22,323 nucleotides of DNA, taken from an uncultured Anaerotruncus sp. (GTDB lineage: Bacteria; Bacillota; Clostridia; Oscillospirales; Ruminococcaceae). The notes beneath the pieces are model-generated. The model was given only the letters and a program-made list of their open reading frames with translations, searched no databases and was not told the origin of the DNA. The stretch spans positions 1 through 22,323 of the forward strand of contig CAJUJI010000030.1 of the NCBI GenBank assembly GCA_910586875.1. Reading direction: 5' to 3'. Positions 6,635 through 14,969 of the stretch are shown here, one piece after another. The translations under genes were made by a program, and so were the position numbers. Numbering within the stretch: position 1 is the stretch's first letter; every line of letters begins with the position of its first letter.

Positions 6635-7462
6635 TCAGCTGCCTTTCGCTGCATGATAGGCGCTTTTCTTAGGAATTTTCATCGTATAGTTGATATACTC
6701 ATCGTCTTCAACCTGGATGGTATCGATCTCGATTCCAGCTAGCTTCATTGTCGAAACTGCTTTGGAAATGGTATTCATAAAAATACGCATATCCTTTACA
6801 ATAAAAAGTCTGGTTGCCTTTTTGGGTTCCTCCTGGCCGCGCGCAAGGATAAGGGCAATCAACCGTTCGGTTTCTCCCACATTCATCCTGCTTTGCACAA
6901 TCTGAACCAATGCTTCCTGTACCTGCTGTTCATCAGCCAGCCGGAGCAGCGCTCTCGCATGACGCTCGGTTAACCCATTGTCCAACATCTGCCGTTGAAG
7001 CGGTTCACTGAACTGCAAAAGCCTCAGTTTATTTGCAACCGTTGATTGTGCCTTCCCCAGCTTTTCAGCGACCTGCTGCTGGGTAAAATTTCCTTGCAGC
7101 ATGAGCTGTTGGATCCCCATTGCTTCTTCAAAATAGTTCAAATCCCTACGCTGCAAATTCTCCACCAACGCGAAGGTTGCAGAACGTGTGTCATCGTAAT
7201 GCTCCACAATTGCAGGAATTCGATCCATCTTGTTCAGCTTACAGGCCATCAACCTACGCTCACCGGAAACCAGTTCGTACCCATTTTCCATCTGCCGGAC
7301 GGTTATTGGCTGCAACAGTCCATTTTCCCGGATGCTGTCCGCCAACTCCTGCAATGCTTTCGGTTCAAACTGACGGCGCGGCTGATAAGGACTTGCAGAA
7401 ATTTCTTGGATCGGCAACAGCAAAACTTTGTTGATTACTTTTTGCTTTGCGAAAATCCCCAC
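6635..7462 (-). CDS. noc: Nucleoid occlusion protein Noc (ParB paralogue)
   Basis: 275 residues. It shares the ParB fold: CTP box GERRLMA (67-73), ENLQRR (101-106) and a helix-turn-helix containing LGKAQSTVANKLRLL (about 135-149). Gln139 and Lys145 stand where the partner ParB has Arg153 and Ala159; changes at these positions are known to shift ParB-family recognition from parS to the Noc-binding site. Noc coats DNA outside the terminus and blocks division over the nucleoid. The N-terminus (GIFAKQKVINKVLLL) is short and could form the membrane-binding helix seen in Bacillus Noc; this is inference. The start is GTG, with GGAGG 10 nt upstream. Position between rsmG and parA is the Bacillus order. 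Noc function is likely but not proven. Confidence 0.87.
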   Translation of the reverse strand: MGIFAKQKVINKVLLLPIQEISASPYQPRRQFEPKALQELADSIRENGLLQPITVRQMENGYELVSGERRLMACKLNKMDRIPAIVEHYDDTRSATFALVENLQRRDLNYFEEAMGIQQLMLQGNFTQQQVAEKLGKAQSTVANKLRLLQFSEPLQRQMLDNGLTERHARALLRLADEQQVQEALVQIVQSRMNVGETERLIALILARGQEEPKKATRLFIVKDMRIFMNTISKAVSTMKLAGIEIDTIQVEDDEYINYTMKIPKKSAYHAAKGS

Positions 7463-7554
7463 CAGTTTTCTACCTCCTACCTTGTCCGCTTCCGTGACTC
7501 TATCTTACCATGAAATATTCCAAAAATCCAGAAGTTTTCATCGCATAAAATTGC

Positions 7555-7591
7555 AAAAGCCGCCAATTTGACTGTCAAATTAGCGGCTTTT
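7555..7591. terminator. Terminator overlapping the rsmG 3' end
   Basis: AAAAGCCGCCAATTTGA (7555-7571) and TCAAATTAGCGGCTTTT (7575-7591) form a 17-bp stem with one wobble and a CTG loop. One arm encodes the last codons of rsmG, so the hairpin overlaps coding sequence. It should end the mnmE-mnmG-rsmG transcript and separate it from noc. Confidence 0.9.
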
Positions 7592-8288
7592 TTGCAATTT
7601 TTGCTGATGGCCTTGGATATATTGTCGCAGTCTGCGATATTTTTTTGATACAAATAATCGTCCTTGCGCTGTGATCTGGCAGTTGAAACTCCCAAATTTT
7701 CTCGATTTTTCCACCTAATAGGTGAATTGCCTTCTTAGATTCCTGAACTTCCTCCTGAATCGCGCCACTTTTTAACGCCGCAAATCTTCCCCCCACCTTC
7801 ACAAATGGCAGACAATACTCACTTAACTCCCGCAAATGTGCCACAGCACGGGCAGTCGCCAGACTGTATTGTGCTCGATAGCTTTCCTGTCTGCCCGCTT
7901 CCTCCGCGCGGGCATGGACGCATTGATTCTCCTGTCCCAGCTGTTGTGAAAGCTCCTTTAAGAAGGTGATCCGCTTATTGAGGCTATCCAGCAGCGTTAT
8001 TTGCAAATCCGGCCGTGCAATCTTCACCGGAACTGCTGGAAAACCTGCCCCTGTGCCCACATCAATTACAGCCGCATTTTGTTCTAGCTGCACCGCCTTG
8101 AGCAATAACAAGCTATCAATAAAATGCTTAACTACGATCTCCTCCGGTTTGGTAATCGCGGTCAGGTTGATTTTCTCATTCCACGAGACTAAGATCTGTG
8201 CATACTGATCAAACTGCTGCAACTGCTGCTCCGACAAAGAAATTCCAATTTGCTGCGCAGATTGCTGCAACATTTCCAAATTTATCAT
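7575..8288 (-). CDS. rsmG: 16S rRNA (guanine-527-N7)-methyltransferase RsmG
   Basis: 237 residues, normal length. RsmG methylates G527 of 16S rRNA in the 530 loop using S-adenosylmethionine. The SAM-binding motif is VIDVGTGAGFPA (74-85), preceded by the family's NLTAI and HFIDSL segments. The C-terminus keeps the conserved YPRPSAKIAKKPL tail even though it is encoded within a terminator stem. The ATG overlaps the mnmG stop by 4 nt (ATGA), so translation is coupled. Confidence 0.95.
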   Translation of the reverse strand: MINLEMLQQSAQQIGISLSEQQLQQFDQYAQILVSWNEKINLTAITKPEEIVVKHFIDSLLLLKAVQLEQNAAVIDVGTGAGFPAVPVKIARPDLQITLLDSLNKRITFLKELSQQLGQENQCVHARAEEAGRQESYRAQYSLATARAVAHLRELSEYCLPFVKVGGRFAALKSGAIQEEVQESKKAIHLLGGKIEKIWEFQLPDHSARTIICIKKISQTATIYPRPSAKIAKKPLI

Positions 8289-10174
8289 ATCCCTTCCCCC
8301 CTTCTACGATGCTGTTCCAACCAAACCAACAATACCGACAGATCCGCCGGGCTCACCCCACTGATACGGGATGCCTGCCCAATATTAACCGGCCGCAGCT
8401 GGTTTAGCTTTTCGACTGCCTCCAACCGCAGCCCACCGATCTCCGAATAGTCCAATCCTTCCGGCAACATTTTCCCCTCCAAACGGCGCATTTGCTCCAC
8501 CTGTGCGCGCTGCTTTTGAATATATCCTTCATATTTCAGTGAAATCTCCACCTGTTCTCGCACATCCTCCGGCAATTCTGGACGAGCACAATCAAACGGC
8601 AACAAATCCTGATAAGAAATTTGCGGACGTCGAATCAGTTCAGACACTTTGCAGCCGGTTGTAATTTGGGATGTTTCACGTGAAACAAGCAGCTTGTTTA
8701 ACGCTTCACTGGGCGGGAGATTGGTTTTTCGCAGCCGCTCCAATTCATCTGTAATCTGCTGTTGCTTGTCCTGAAACCGCGCAAACCGTGCTGCATCAAT
8801 CAGCCCGATTTCATAGCCGACTGGTGTTAGGCGCGCATCCGCATTGTCCTGTCGCAGCAATAGCCGATATTCCGAACGGGAGGTCATCATCCGGTAAGGA
8901 TCATTGCATCCCTTTATAACCAAATCGTCCACCAGTGTCCCAATATACGAGCTTGCACGGTCCAAAATCAGCGGCGGCTTTCCCTGCACCTGACGTGCTG
9001 CGTTAATTCCCGCAAGCAACCCTTGTGCTGCTGCTTCCTCATAGCCAGAGGTCCCGTTAAATTGGCCTGCTCCAAACAGCCCAGCCATCTCTTTAAACTC
9101 TAACGATGCTTTCAAACAGGTCGGGTTGATGCAATCATATTCGATGGCATACGCATTGCGCATGATTTTCAGCTGCTCGAATCCAGAAATTGTGCGATAA
9201 AATGCCACCTGTATCTCTTCCGGCAGCGAGGAGGACATCCCCTGCAAATACATTTCGTTGGTATCCAATCCCATCGGTTCAATAAACAGCTGATGACGCG
9301 GTTTTTCATGAAAACGGACCACCTTATCCTCAATGCTGGGACAATAGCGCGGCCCTACCCCTTCAATTTTGCCGCCATAAAGCGGCGAACGGCCGATATT
9401 TTCCCGAATCACCTGATGGGTCTGCTCGTTGGTGTAGGTCATGTAACAAACCTCACGATTGTGCAGCGTCGCCGGATCGGTTTCAAACGAAAACGGTGTA
9501 ATCGGATCGTCCCCTTGCTGTACCTCCATCTGAGAGAAATCGATCGACCGGCGATCCACCCGCGCAGGTGTGCCGGTTTTAAAACGGCGCAATACAATTC
9601 CCAGCTGCTGCAAGGACGCGGAAAGCAAATTGGATGGGTGCATTCCATCCGGGCCGCTCTCTTTGCTATATTCTCCAACAAAAATTTTGCCTTTTAAATA
9701 GGTTCCCGTACAGAGGATGACCGTCTTTGCCTGATAAACCGCTCCCAGCTCGGTTACAACAGCGCTCACCCGTCCATTTTCCGCCTGGAGCTCTACAATT
9801 TCTGCCTGTTTGATCTCCAAGCCCTGTTGATACTCCAATTGATGCTTCATATAAAGATGGTACGCCTTGCGGTCAATCTGCGCACGCAGACTGTGAACTG
9901 CGGGACCCTTTCCCCGATTGAGCATCCTGCTTTGAATAAAGGTCGCATCCGCGGCACGTCCCATCTCGCCGCCGAGCGCGTCAATCTCCCGCACCAGATG
10001 CCCTTTTGCAGTTCCGCCAATCGACGGGTTGCAGGGCAGATTTGCAATCGCGTCAAGTGAAATGGTAAACAGGATGGTAGACGCGCCTAACCGTGCCGCG
10101 GCCAACGCTGCCTCAATTCCGGCATGTCCTGCACCGATCACCGCTACCTCATAACTTCCTGCCTGATAGTTCAT
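8285..10174 (-). CDS. mnmG: tRNA uridine-34 modification enzyme MnmG (GidA)
   Basis: 629 residues, full length. This FAD enzyme works with MnmE to add the carboxymethylaminomethyl group to wobble U34 of certain tRNAs. The N-terminal dinucleotide-binding motif GAGHAG (14-19) and the family signature NPSIGGTAKGHLVRE (about 49-63) are intact, with a GidA-type C-terminal helical domain after about residue 550. It starts 15 nt after mnmE; the ribosome binding site is weak (GGG next to the ATG), suggesting coupling. A perfect parS site lies inside the gene at 8672-8687. Confidence 0.97.
   Translation of the reverse strand: MNYQAGSYEVAVIGAGHAGIEAALAAARLGASTILFTISLDAIANLPCNPSIGGTAKGHLVREIDALGGEMGRAADATFIQSRMLNRGKGPAVHSLRAQIDRKAYHLYMKHQLEYQQGLEIKQAEIVELQAENGRVSAVVTELGAVYQAKTVILCTGTYLKGKIFVGEYSKESGPDGMHPSNLLSASLQQLGIVLRRFKTGTPARVDRRSIDFSQMEVQQGDDPITPFSFETDPATLHNREVCYMTYTNEQTHQVIRENIGRSPLYGGKIEGVGPRYCPSIEDKVVRFHEKPRHQLFIEPMGLDTNEMYLQGMSSSLPEEIQVAFYRTISGFEQLKIMRNAYAIEYDCINPTCLKASLEFKEMAGLFGAGQFNGTSGYEEAAAQGLLAGINAARQVQGKPPLILDRASSYIGTLVDDLVIKGCNDPYRMMTSRSEYRLLLRQDNADARLTPVGYEIGLIDAARFARFQDKQQQITDELERLRKTNLPPSEALNKLLVSRETSQITTGCKVSELIRRPQISYQDLLPFDCARPELPEDVREQVEISLKYEGYIQKQRAQVEQMRRLEGKMLPEGLDYSEIGGLRLEAVEKLNQLRPVNIGQASRISGVSPADLSVLLVWLEQHRRRGEGI
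8672..8687. promoter_or_regulatory. parS: parS site 3, inside mnmG (perfect)
   Basis: TGTTTCACGTGAAACA, identical to the intergenic site at 6438 and about 2.2 kb closer to dnaA. It is embedded in the mnmG coding sequence, as parS sites often are in Firmicutes. Confidence 0.93.
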
Positions 10175-10189
10175 CCCTATAAATCAACT

Positions 10190-11557
10190 CTACTTTCCTA
10201 CACAAAAATTTGCGAATACCTGATCGATCACCTCCTGTGAGGCACGTTTACCGGTCAATTCCAACAACGCATCTATTGCATTTTCAATACAAACACAAAC
10301 TGCATCATAAGAAACGCCAAGCTGCAACGCATCTATCGCTTCCCCGAGCTCCTGTTGTGCACGTGAAACACCCTGACGCTGCCGTTCATTTGCAAGCATC
10401 GCTGCTGCGCTGTCAAAATTTCCAAGCGCAAGCTTGTTGGTGATAGCCTCTTGCAACCGTTCAAGCGAATCTGTAGATTTTGCCGTTAATACCAGCACAT
10501 CCTGGAAAGCCTCTTGTAACAGCTCCAATTGCAGCTGCTGTGGCAGGTCGCTCTTGTTAACCAGCGCAATACAATCCAACTGCTGACATTGTGCAATTAC
10601 CCGTTGATCGTCCTCGCTCAGCAAATCCGAGCCATCAAATACCGCCAAGACAAGCTGTGCCTGCTGTAGCTGTCCCTCCGCCAGCTGTACCCCTGCCTGC
10701 TCTATCGGATCATCGGTATTGCGAATCCCTGCCGTATCCGATAGATGGAGAATCAAATCTCCCAATCGAATGGTGTCGCTGACAATATCCCGTGTCGTTC
10801 CCGCCAAATCTGCGACAATACTTCGCTGATATCCTGTTAACAGGTTCATCAAGGTTGACTTTCCAGTATTTGGCCGCCCAACAATCGCCACTTGAATTCC
10901 CTCGCGCACCATTTTTCCTGTGTCATACGATGCAAGAAGCTGTTTCAATTGTAGGTGACAATCCCCCAACTCTTGTTTTAGAGCAACTGGGTCCAGCTCT
11001 GAAATTTCCTCCTCGGGATAGTCGATCCAGGCCGCAAGATGTGCTGCTTGAGAAACCAATCGGTTTGAAATTCCCTCTAGCTTGTGAAACAAAGCACCCT
11101 CCCGCGCGGCAAAGGCCGCCTGCGCTGCCTGCCTGCCCTGTGCTGCAATTAAGTCTCCAATCGCTTCCGCCTGGGTCAAATCCAATTTCCCATTCAAAAA
11201 CGCACGCCGCGTGAATTCTCCCGCCTGTGCCAATCGCGCTCCAGCCGCACAGCAAGCGCGTAAAAGCCGATTGAGCAGATAAACGCCACCATGCGCTGCG
11301 AATTCTACCGTGTCCTCTCCTGTGTAGCTATGTGGTGCACGAAAAACCGTCGCCACCACCTCATCTATTTTACCTTGTTCATCGTGAACCGTCCCATAAG
11401 CACAGGTGTAACCCTTCATCAAGGAAAGCCGTTTCTCATGAAAACTGTCAAATACCTTTTCCCCGACAGAAATTGCCTGAGAGCCGGAAATCCGAATGAC
11501 ACCAATTCCGCCTGTTCCAAGCGGCGTTGCAATCGCCGCAATTGTATCCTGCTGCAT
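10190..11557 (-). CDS. mnmE: tRNA modification GTPase MnmE (TrmE)
   Basis: 455 residues, typical length. The N-terminal folate-binding domain begins DTIAAIATPLGTGGIGVIRISG; the G domain carries GRPNTGKST (G1), TTRD (G2), DTAG (G3) and NKSD (G4); the C-terminus ends FCVGK, containing the conserved catalytic-region Cys of the family. The frame continues upstream to 11683, but ATG 11557 has AAAGGAG 7 nt away and begins at the conserved N-terminus. It is first of the mnmE-mnmG-rsmG operon. Confidence 0.96.
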   Translation of the reverse strand: MQQDTIAAIATPLGTGGIGVIRISGSQAISVGEKVFDSFHEKRLSLMKGYTCAYGTVHDEQGKIDEVVATVFRAPHSYTGEDTVEFAAHGGVYLLNRLLRACCAAGARLAQAGEFTRRAFLNGKLDLTQAEAIGDLIAAQGRQAAQAAFAAREGALFHKLEGISNRLVSQAAHLAAWIDYPEEEISELDPVALKQELGDCHLQLKQLLASYDTGKMVREGIQVAIVGRPNTGKSTLMNLLTGYQRSIVADLAGTTRDIVSDTIRLGDLILHLSDTAGIRNTDDPIEQAGVQLAEGQLQQAQLVLAVFDGSDLLSEDDQRVIAQCQQLDCIALVNKSDLPQQLQLELLQEAFQDVLVLTAKSTDSLERLQEAITNKLALGNFDSAAAMLANERQRQGVSRAQQELGEAIDALQLGVSYDAVCVCIENAIDALLELTGKRASQEVIDQVFANFCVGK

Positions 11558-11585
11558 AAAGAAACTCCTTTGTTGTTCTATGCCT

Positions 11586-11591
11586 ATTATA
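11586..11591 (-). promoter_or_regulatory. -10 element upstream of mnmE
   Basis: A perfect TATAAT on the minus strand, about 28 nt upstream of the mnmE start. The -35 region is poor (TTTCTT-like, 17 nt further up), so promoter strength is uncertain. Confidence 0.45.
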
Positions 11592-11674
11592 CAGGAAAAT
11601 TGGTGGAAAAGAAAGTTTCTATAATATTTTTTCGCCAACTTTTCCACCCTTGCTATTCCAAGGCAATCTCCGTA

Positions 11675-11706
11675 AAAAAACAAGGCCCTTATGAGCCTTG
11701 TTTTTT
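11675..11706 (-). terminator. Rho-independent terminator of gyrA
   Basis: AAAAAACAAGGC (11675-11686) pairs with GCCTTGTTTTTT (11695-11706) around CCTTATGA, 39 nt after the gyrA stop. It ends the gyrB-gyrA transcript and separates it from the mnmE promoter. Confidence 0.9.
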
Positions 11707-11745
11707 CAAAAAGAACGCTTATAAAAGCAAGCTTACACCTGTATT

Positions 11746-14283
11746 CTACGCTTCTTCTTCTACGTTTTCTTGTTCTATATTTTCTCCTTCGATTTGTTCC
11801 CCCTCGACGTCATTAGCTTCCTCCTTCGGCGCACGCGCTACGGTCACCACATGACTTTCCTCCGAAAGCCGCATCGCTTTTACGCCACCGCCATACCGCG
11901 ACTGAACGGTAATCTCCCCTACTGGGATGCGGATGATCACAGCATCATCGGTTATCATGATTACGTCATCGTCTGCGTCTACCATCTTAACACCCGCTAC
12001 AGGCCCGTTACGGTCACAATAATAATTTCGGATTCCCTTGCCGCCGCGACTTTGCAAGCGATACTGTTCGAGCTCGGTACGCCGTCCCAAACCGCTTTCC
12101 GACACGGTCAGGAAGGTTGCATTCTCACGCACCCTTGCCATTCCGACAACCTCATCGTCTTTATCCAACGTGATCGCCTTCACACCGCGCGCGGTTCTGG
12201 ACATTGGGCGGACATCCTGCTCATTGAACCGAATTGCCATACCATTTACCGTTGCAATAATCAATTCATTGCTGCCGTTTGTCTGGCGCACCCATGCCAA
12301 TTCATCATCATCGTTCAGCCCAATTGCAATGAGTCCCATCCGCCGGACATTTTTATACGCCGAAAGTGGGGTACGTTTGATAATTCCCTTTCGGGTGACC
12401 ATCACTAGGAAATGTTCGTCATCGTATTCGCTGACCTTGATCATCGAGGTAACCTTTTCATCCGAATCAATCTGCAACAGATTGACAATATTGGTCCCCC
12501 GCGAGGTACGGGAGCCCTCCCCAATTTCATAGCCCTTTAAACGGAAGCAACGTCCTTTACTGGTAAAGAACATAATATAGTCATGGGTTGAGCAGATGAA
12601 CAGCTCCTCTACAAAATCCTCCTCGCGGCGGCTCATCCCTGAAACGCCACGTCCACCGCGCCGCTGGGTTCTATAGGCATCCATCGGCTGCCGTTTGAGG
12701 TATCCAAAATGCGTGAGGGTAACCACACAATCCTCAACCGGAATGAGGTCCTCAATATCTACCTCACCACTTACAGAAACAATTTCTGTCCGGCGTTCAT
12801 CGGCAAATTTTGCGCGGATCTCTGCGAGTTCCTGTTTGAAAATTTCCATAACCTTCCCATAATCCGCCAGAATAGATTCGTATTCCGCCACCCGCGCCAA
12901 AATATTTTCCAATTCGCTCTCAATTTTGATCCGCTCCATACCGGATAACTGGCCCAGCTGCATCGCCACAATCGCTGACGCCTGCAAATCGGTAATTCCA
13001 AATCGTTCGCACAGGTTCACCTTTGAATCGCTGCGATCTTTAGAATGGCGAATGATATAGATAACCTCATCGGTGTGGTCGCTAACCAGCTTCAGACCTT
13101 CCAAAATATGTTCGCGTTCCTTTGCTTTGCGCAGATCATACTGGGTGCGGCGGGTAATAATCTCCCCCTGGAAGTCAATATACCGCTGTAACACCTCTTT
13201 GAGTGACATTACCTTCGGGATACCATCTGCTAACGCCAGCATAATGACGCCAACCGTCTCCTGCATCTGGCTGTATGAATACAGTTGATTCAACACCACC
13301 TGGGCGTTCGCATCACGCTTGAGCTCAATAACAATCCGCAAGCCCTCACGGTCGGATTCATCCCGCAAATCAGAAATTTGATCAATCCGCTTATTTTTTA
13401 CCAGCTCGGCGATATTTTCAATCATCCGCGCTTTGTTGACCATATAAGGAATTTCTGTTACAACAATCTGCTCACGGCCGTTATCCATCTCCTGAATTTC
13501 TGCACGAGAACGCAAGGTAATCTTTCCGCGGCCGGTCGCATAGGCAGCGCGAATACCTGCCCGCCCCATAATCACACCACCGGTGGGAAAATCAGGCCCC
13601 TTGACATGCTGCATCAAATCTTCCAGCGTCGCCTCCGGCTGTTCAATCAACAGATCCACCGCATCGATGACCTCGCCAATGTTATGTGGCGGAATATTGG
13701 TCGCCATACCGACAGCAATGCCAACCGAACCGTTCACCAGGAGATTTGGAAAACGGGAGGGAAGCACACGGGGTTCCTGCAAACGGTCGTCAAAGTTTGG
13801 CATAAAATCGACCGTCTCTTTGTCGATGTCGGTCAGCATAGAAAGGGAAATTTTGCTCATCCGGCTTTCGGTATAACGATATGCAGCAGCCGGGTCACCG
13901 TCAACAGAACCAAAATTTCCATGTCCATCCACCAGCGGATAACGCATCGTAAAATCTTGCGCAAGCCGTACCATTGCGTCATAAACCGAGGCGTCACCAT
14001 GTGGATGGTAACGTCCCAGCACAGCACCAACCGTATCCGCACATTTGCGGTAAGCCTTATCAGGGGTCAGCCCGTTTTCATGCAAGGTATATAAAATCCG
14101 GCGATGCACTGGTTTTAACCCATCGCGCACATCCGGCAATGCACGGCTGATAATGACCGACATCGAGTATTCCAGAAAAGATTTTTCCATCTCCTTCTGG
14201 ATATCCACCGAATGAATCCGCTGTTCTACAATTTCTTCTTCAAACAGGGCGTCACGGGCATCCTCTTGATTCTTTTTCTTCAT
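11746..14283 (-). CDS. gyrA: DNA gyrase subunit A
   Basis: 845 residues. The breakage-reunion domain has the catalytic tyrosine in AAAYRYTE (Y137) and the winged-helix HPHGDASVYD. The GyrA box QRRGGRG in the C-terminal DNA-wrapping domain distinguishes it from ParC, and six-blade-like repeats follow to an acidic tail (EGEQIEGENIEQEN). ATG 14283 is chosen although AGGA lies 12 nt upstream, because the in-frame TTG at 14295 would touch that site. At the quinolone position the enzyme has Ala98, where E. coli has Ser83, followed by Ser99. It lies downstream of gyrB and two small membrane-protein genes. Confidence 0.97.
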   Translation of the reverse strand: MKKKNQEDARDALFEEEIVEQRIHSVDIQKEMEKSFLEYSMSVIISRALPDVRDGLKPVHRRILYTLHENGLTPDKAYRKCADTVGAVLGRYHPHGDASVYDAMVRLAQDFTMRYPLVDGHGNFGSVDGDPAAAYRYTESRMSKISLSMLTDIDKETVDFMPNFDDRLQEPRVLPSRFPNLLVNGSVGIAVGMATNIPPHNIGEVIDAVDLLIEQPEATLEDLMQHVKGPDFPTGGVIMGRAGIRAAYATGRGKITLRSRAEIQEMDNGREQIVVTEIPYMVNKARMIENIAELVKNKRIDQISDLRDESDREGLRIVIELKRDANAQVVLNQLYSYSQMQETVGVIMLALADGIPKVMSLKEVLQRYIDFQGEIITRRTQYDLRKAKEREHILEGLKLVSDHTDEVIYIIRHSKDRSDSKVNLCERFGITDLQASAIVAMQLGQLSGMERIKIESELENILARVAEYESILADYGKVMEIFKQELAEIRAKFADERRTEIVSVSGEVDIEDLIPVEDCVVTLTHFGYLKRQPMDAYRTQRRGGRGVSGMSRREEDFVEELFICSTHDYIMFFTSKGRCFRLKGYEIGEGSRTSRGTNIVNLLQIDSDEKVTSMIKVSEYDDEHFLVMVTRKGIIKRTPLSAYKNVRRMGLIAIGLNDDDELAWVRQTNGSNELIIATVNGMAIRFNEQDVRPMSRTARGVKAITLDKDDEVVGMARVRENATFLTVSESGLGRRTELEQYRLQSRGGKGIRNYYCDRNGPVAGVKMVDADDDVIMITDDAVIIRIPVGEITVQSRYGGGVKAMRLSEESHVVTVARAPKEEANDVEGEQIEGENIEQENVEEEA

Positions 14284-14393
14284 GAAGATATTCAATCCTT
14301 TCTTGGTACCTGCGCGCTGCTAGCGCGAGCTTTCTGCCACACAGTTACAGCGAACATCTTTTATGCGTCAGCCAGCTTATCTAGGCGTATCCA

Positions 14394-14969
14394 TCACTGT
14401 AGCCAGGAAACCCTATTTCCATATCTCACCTTATCTACAATAAAGGTATACCGCTCACCCAACCGCTCTTTAAAAAATGCAACCAATTGCTCCAACGTCT
14501 TTCGCTCCATCTGATTGCGTGGAATCGCCAACACCCGATTTTTACCATGGCTGATGACAATTACATTGCGAAAATCATAGATCTGAAGACTGCCCTCAAA
14601 CGGAATAAAATAGCTTTCGCCGCCCTCTTGCACTTGTATGCCATCCTGCTGAAACGACATCTGCACCTCGGGACATTTGCGTTCCTTAGAATAGGCAAAT
14701 CTTCGATTCAAAAACGGCGGCAGCTTCCATAAAATAAACAGCCCCAACAGCATAATCCCGCAAACCGCCATATTAAACGGGTCATATTCTCCATCGATCG
14801 TTGGCCAGCCCATCCATAAAAAGATACCAAACAGTAAAAACGATTCGATATTACGCCGGCGAATAGTTCCATTCTGTTTATCTACCACCAACGCAGCCCA
14901 AAACATATCCTCCGCTTTGGTTTGATAGGAGATTTCAAGATTCCCTGTCTGCTCAACTATTTCGCTCAT
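14394..14969 (-). CDS. YcxB-like membrane protein, second of pair
   Basis: 191 residues. A short cytoplasmic N-terminus is followed by two hydrophobic segments (about residues 41-57 and 66-83) and a soluble C-terminal domain. The latter contains IYDFRNVIVISHGKNRVLAIP and a closing helix (LEQLVAFFKERL), resembling YcxB-like domains (PF14317). The ATG overlaps the preceding stop as ATGA and has GGAAGG 7 nt upstream. It shares general layout with the preceding gene, suggesting an old duplication. No enzyme motif is seen; a membrane sensor or scaffold role is only a guess. The 110 nt before gyrA contain a small GC-rich hairpin (about 14312-14326) and no gene. Confidence 0.7.
   Translation of the reverse strand: MSEIVEQTGNLEISYQTKAEDMFWAALVVDKQNGTIRRRNIESFLLFGIFLWMGWPTIDGEYDPFNMAVCGIMLLGLFILWKLPPFLNRRFAYSKERKCPEVQMSFQQDGIQVQEGGESYFIPFEGSLQIYDFRNVIVISHGKNRVLAIPRNQMERKTLEQLVAFFKERLGERYTFIVDKVRYGNRVSWLQ

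Noticed and set aside
10355..10370. parS-like sequence in mnmE (CACGTGAAACA half)
   Set aside because: Only 13 of 16 positions match; the left half is degenerate, so it is not called a site.
11558..11683. N-terminal extension of the mnmE frame
   Set aside because: The conserved protein starts at 11557 with an ideal ribosome binding site; the extension overlaps the promoter and lies next to the gyrA terminator.
14312..14326. GC-rich hairpin (CGCGCT-GCT-AGCGCG) between the YcxB-like gene and gyrA
   Set aside because: Short stem and loop with no T-run; not enough to call a terminator or regulatory element.
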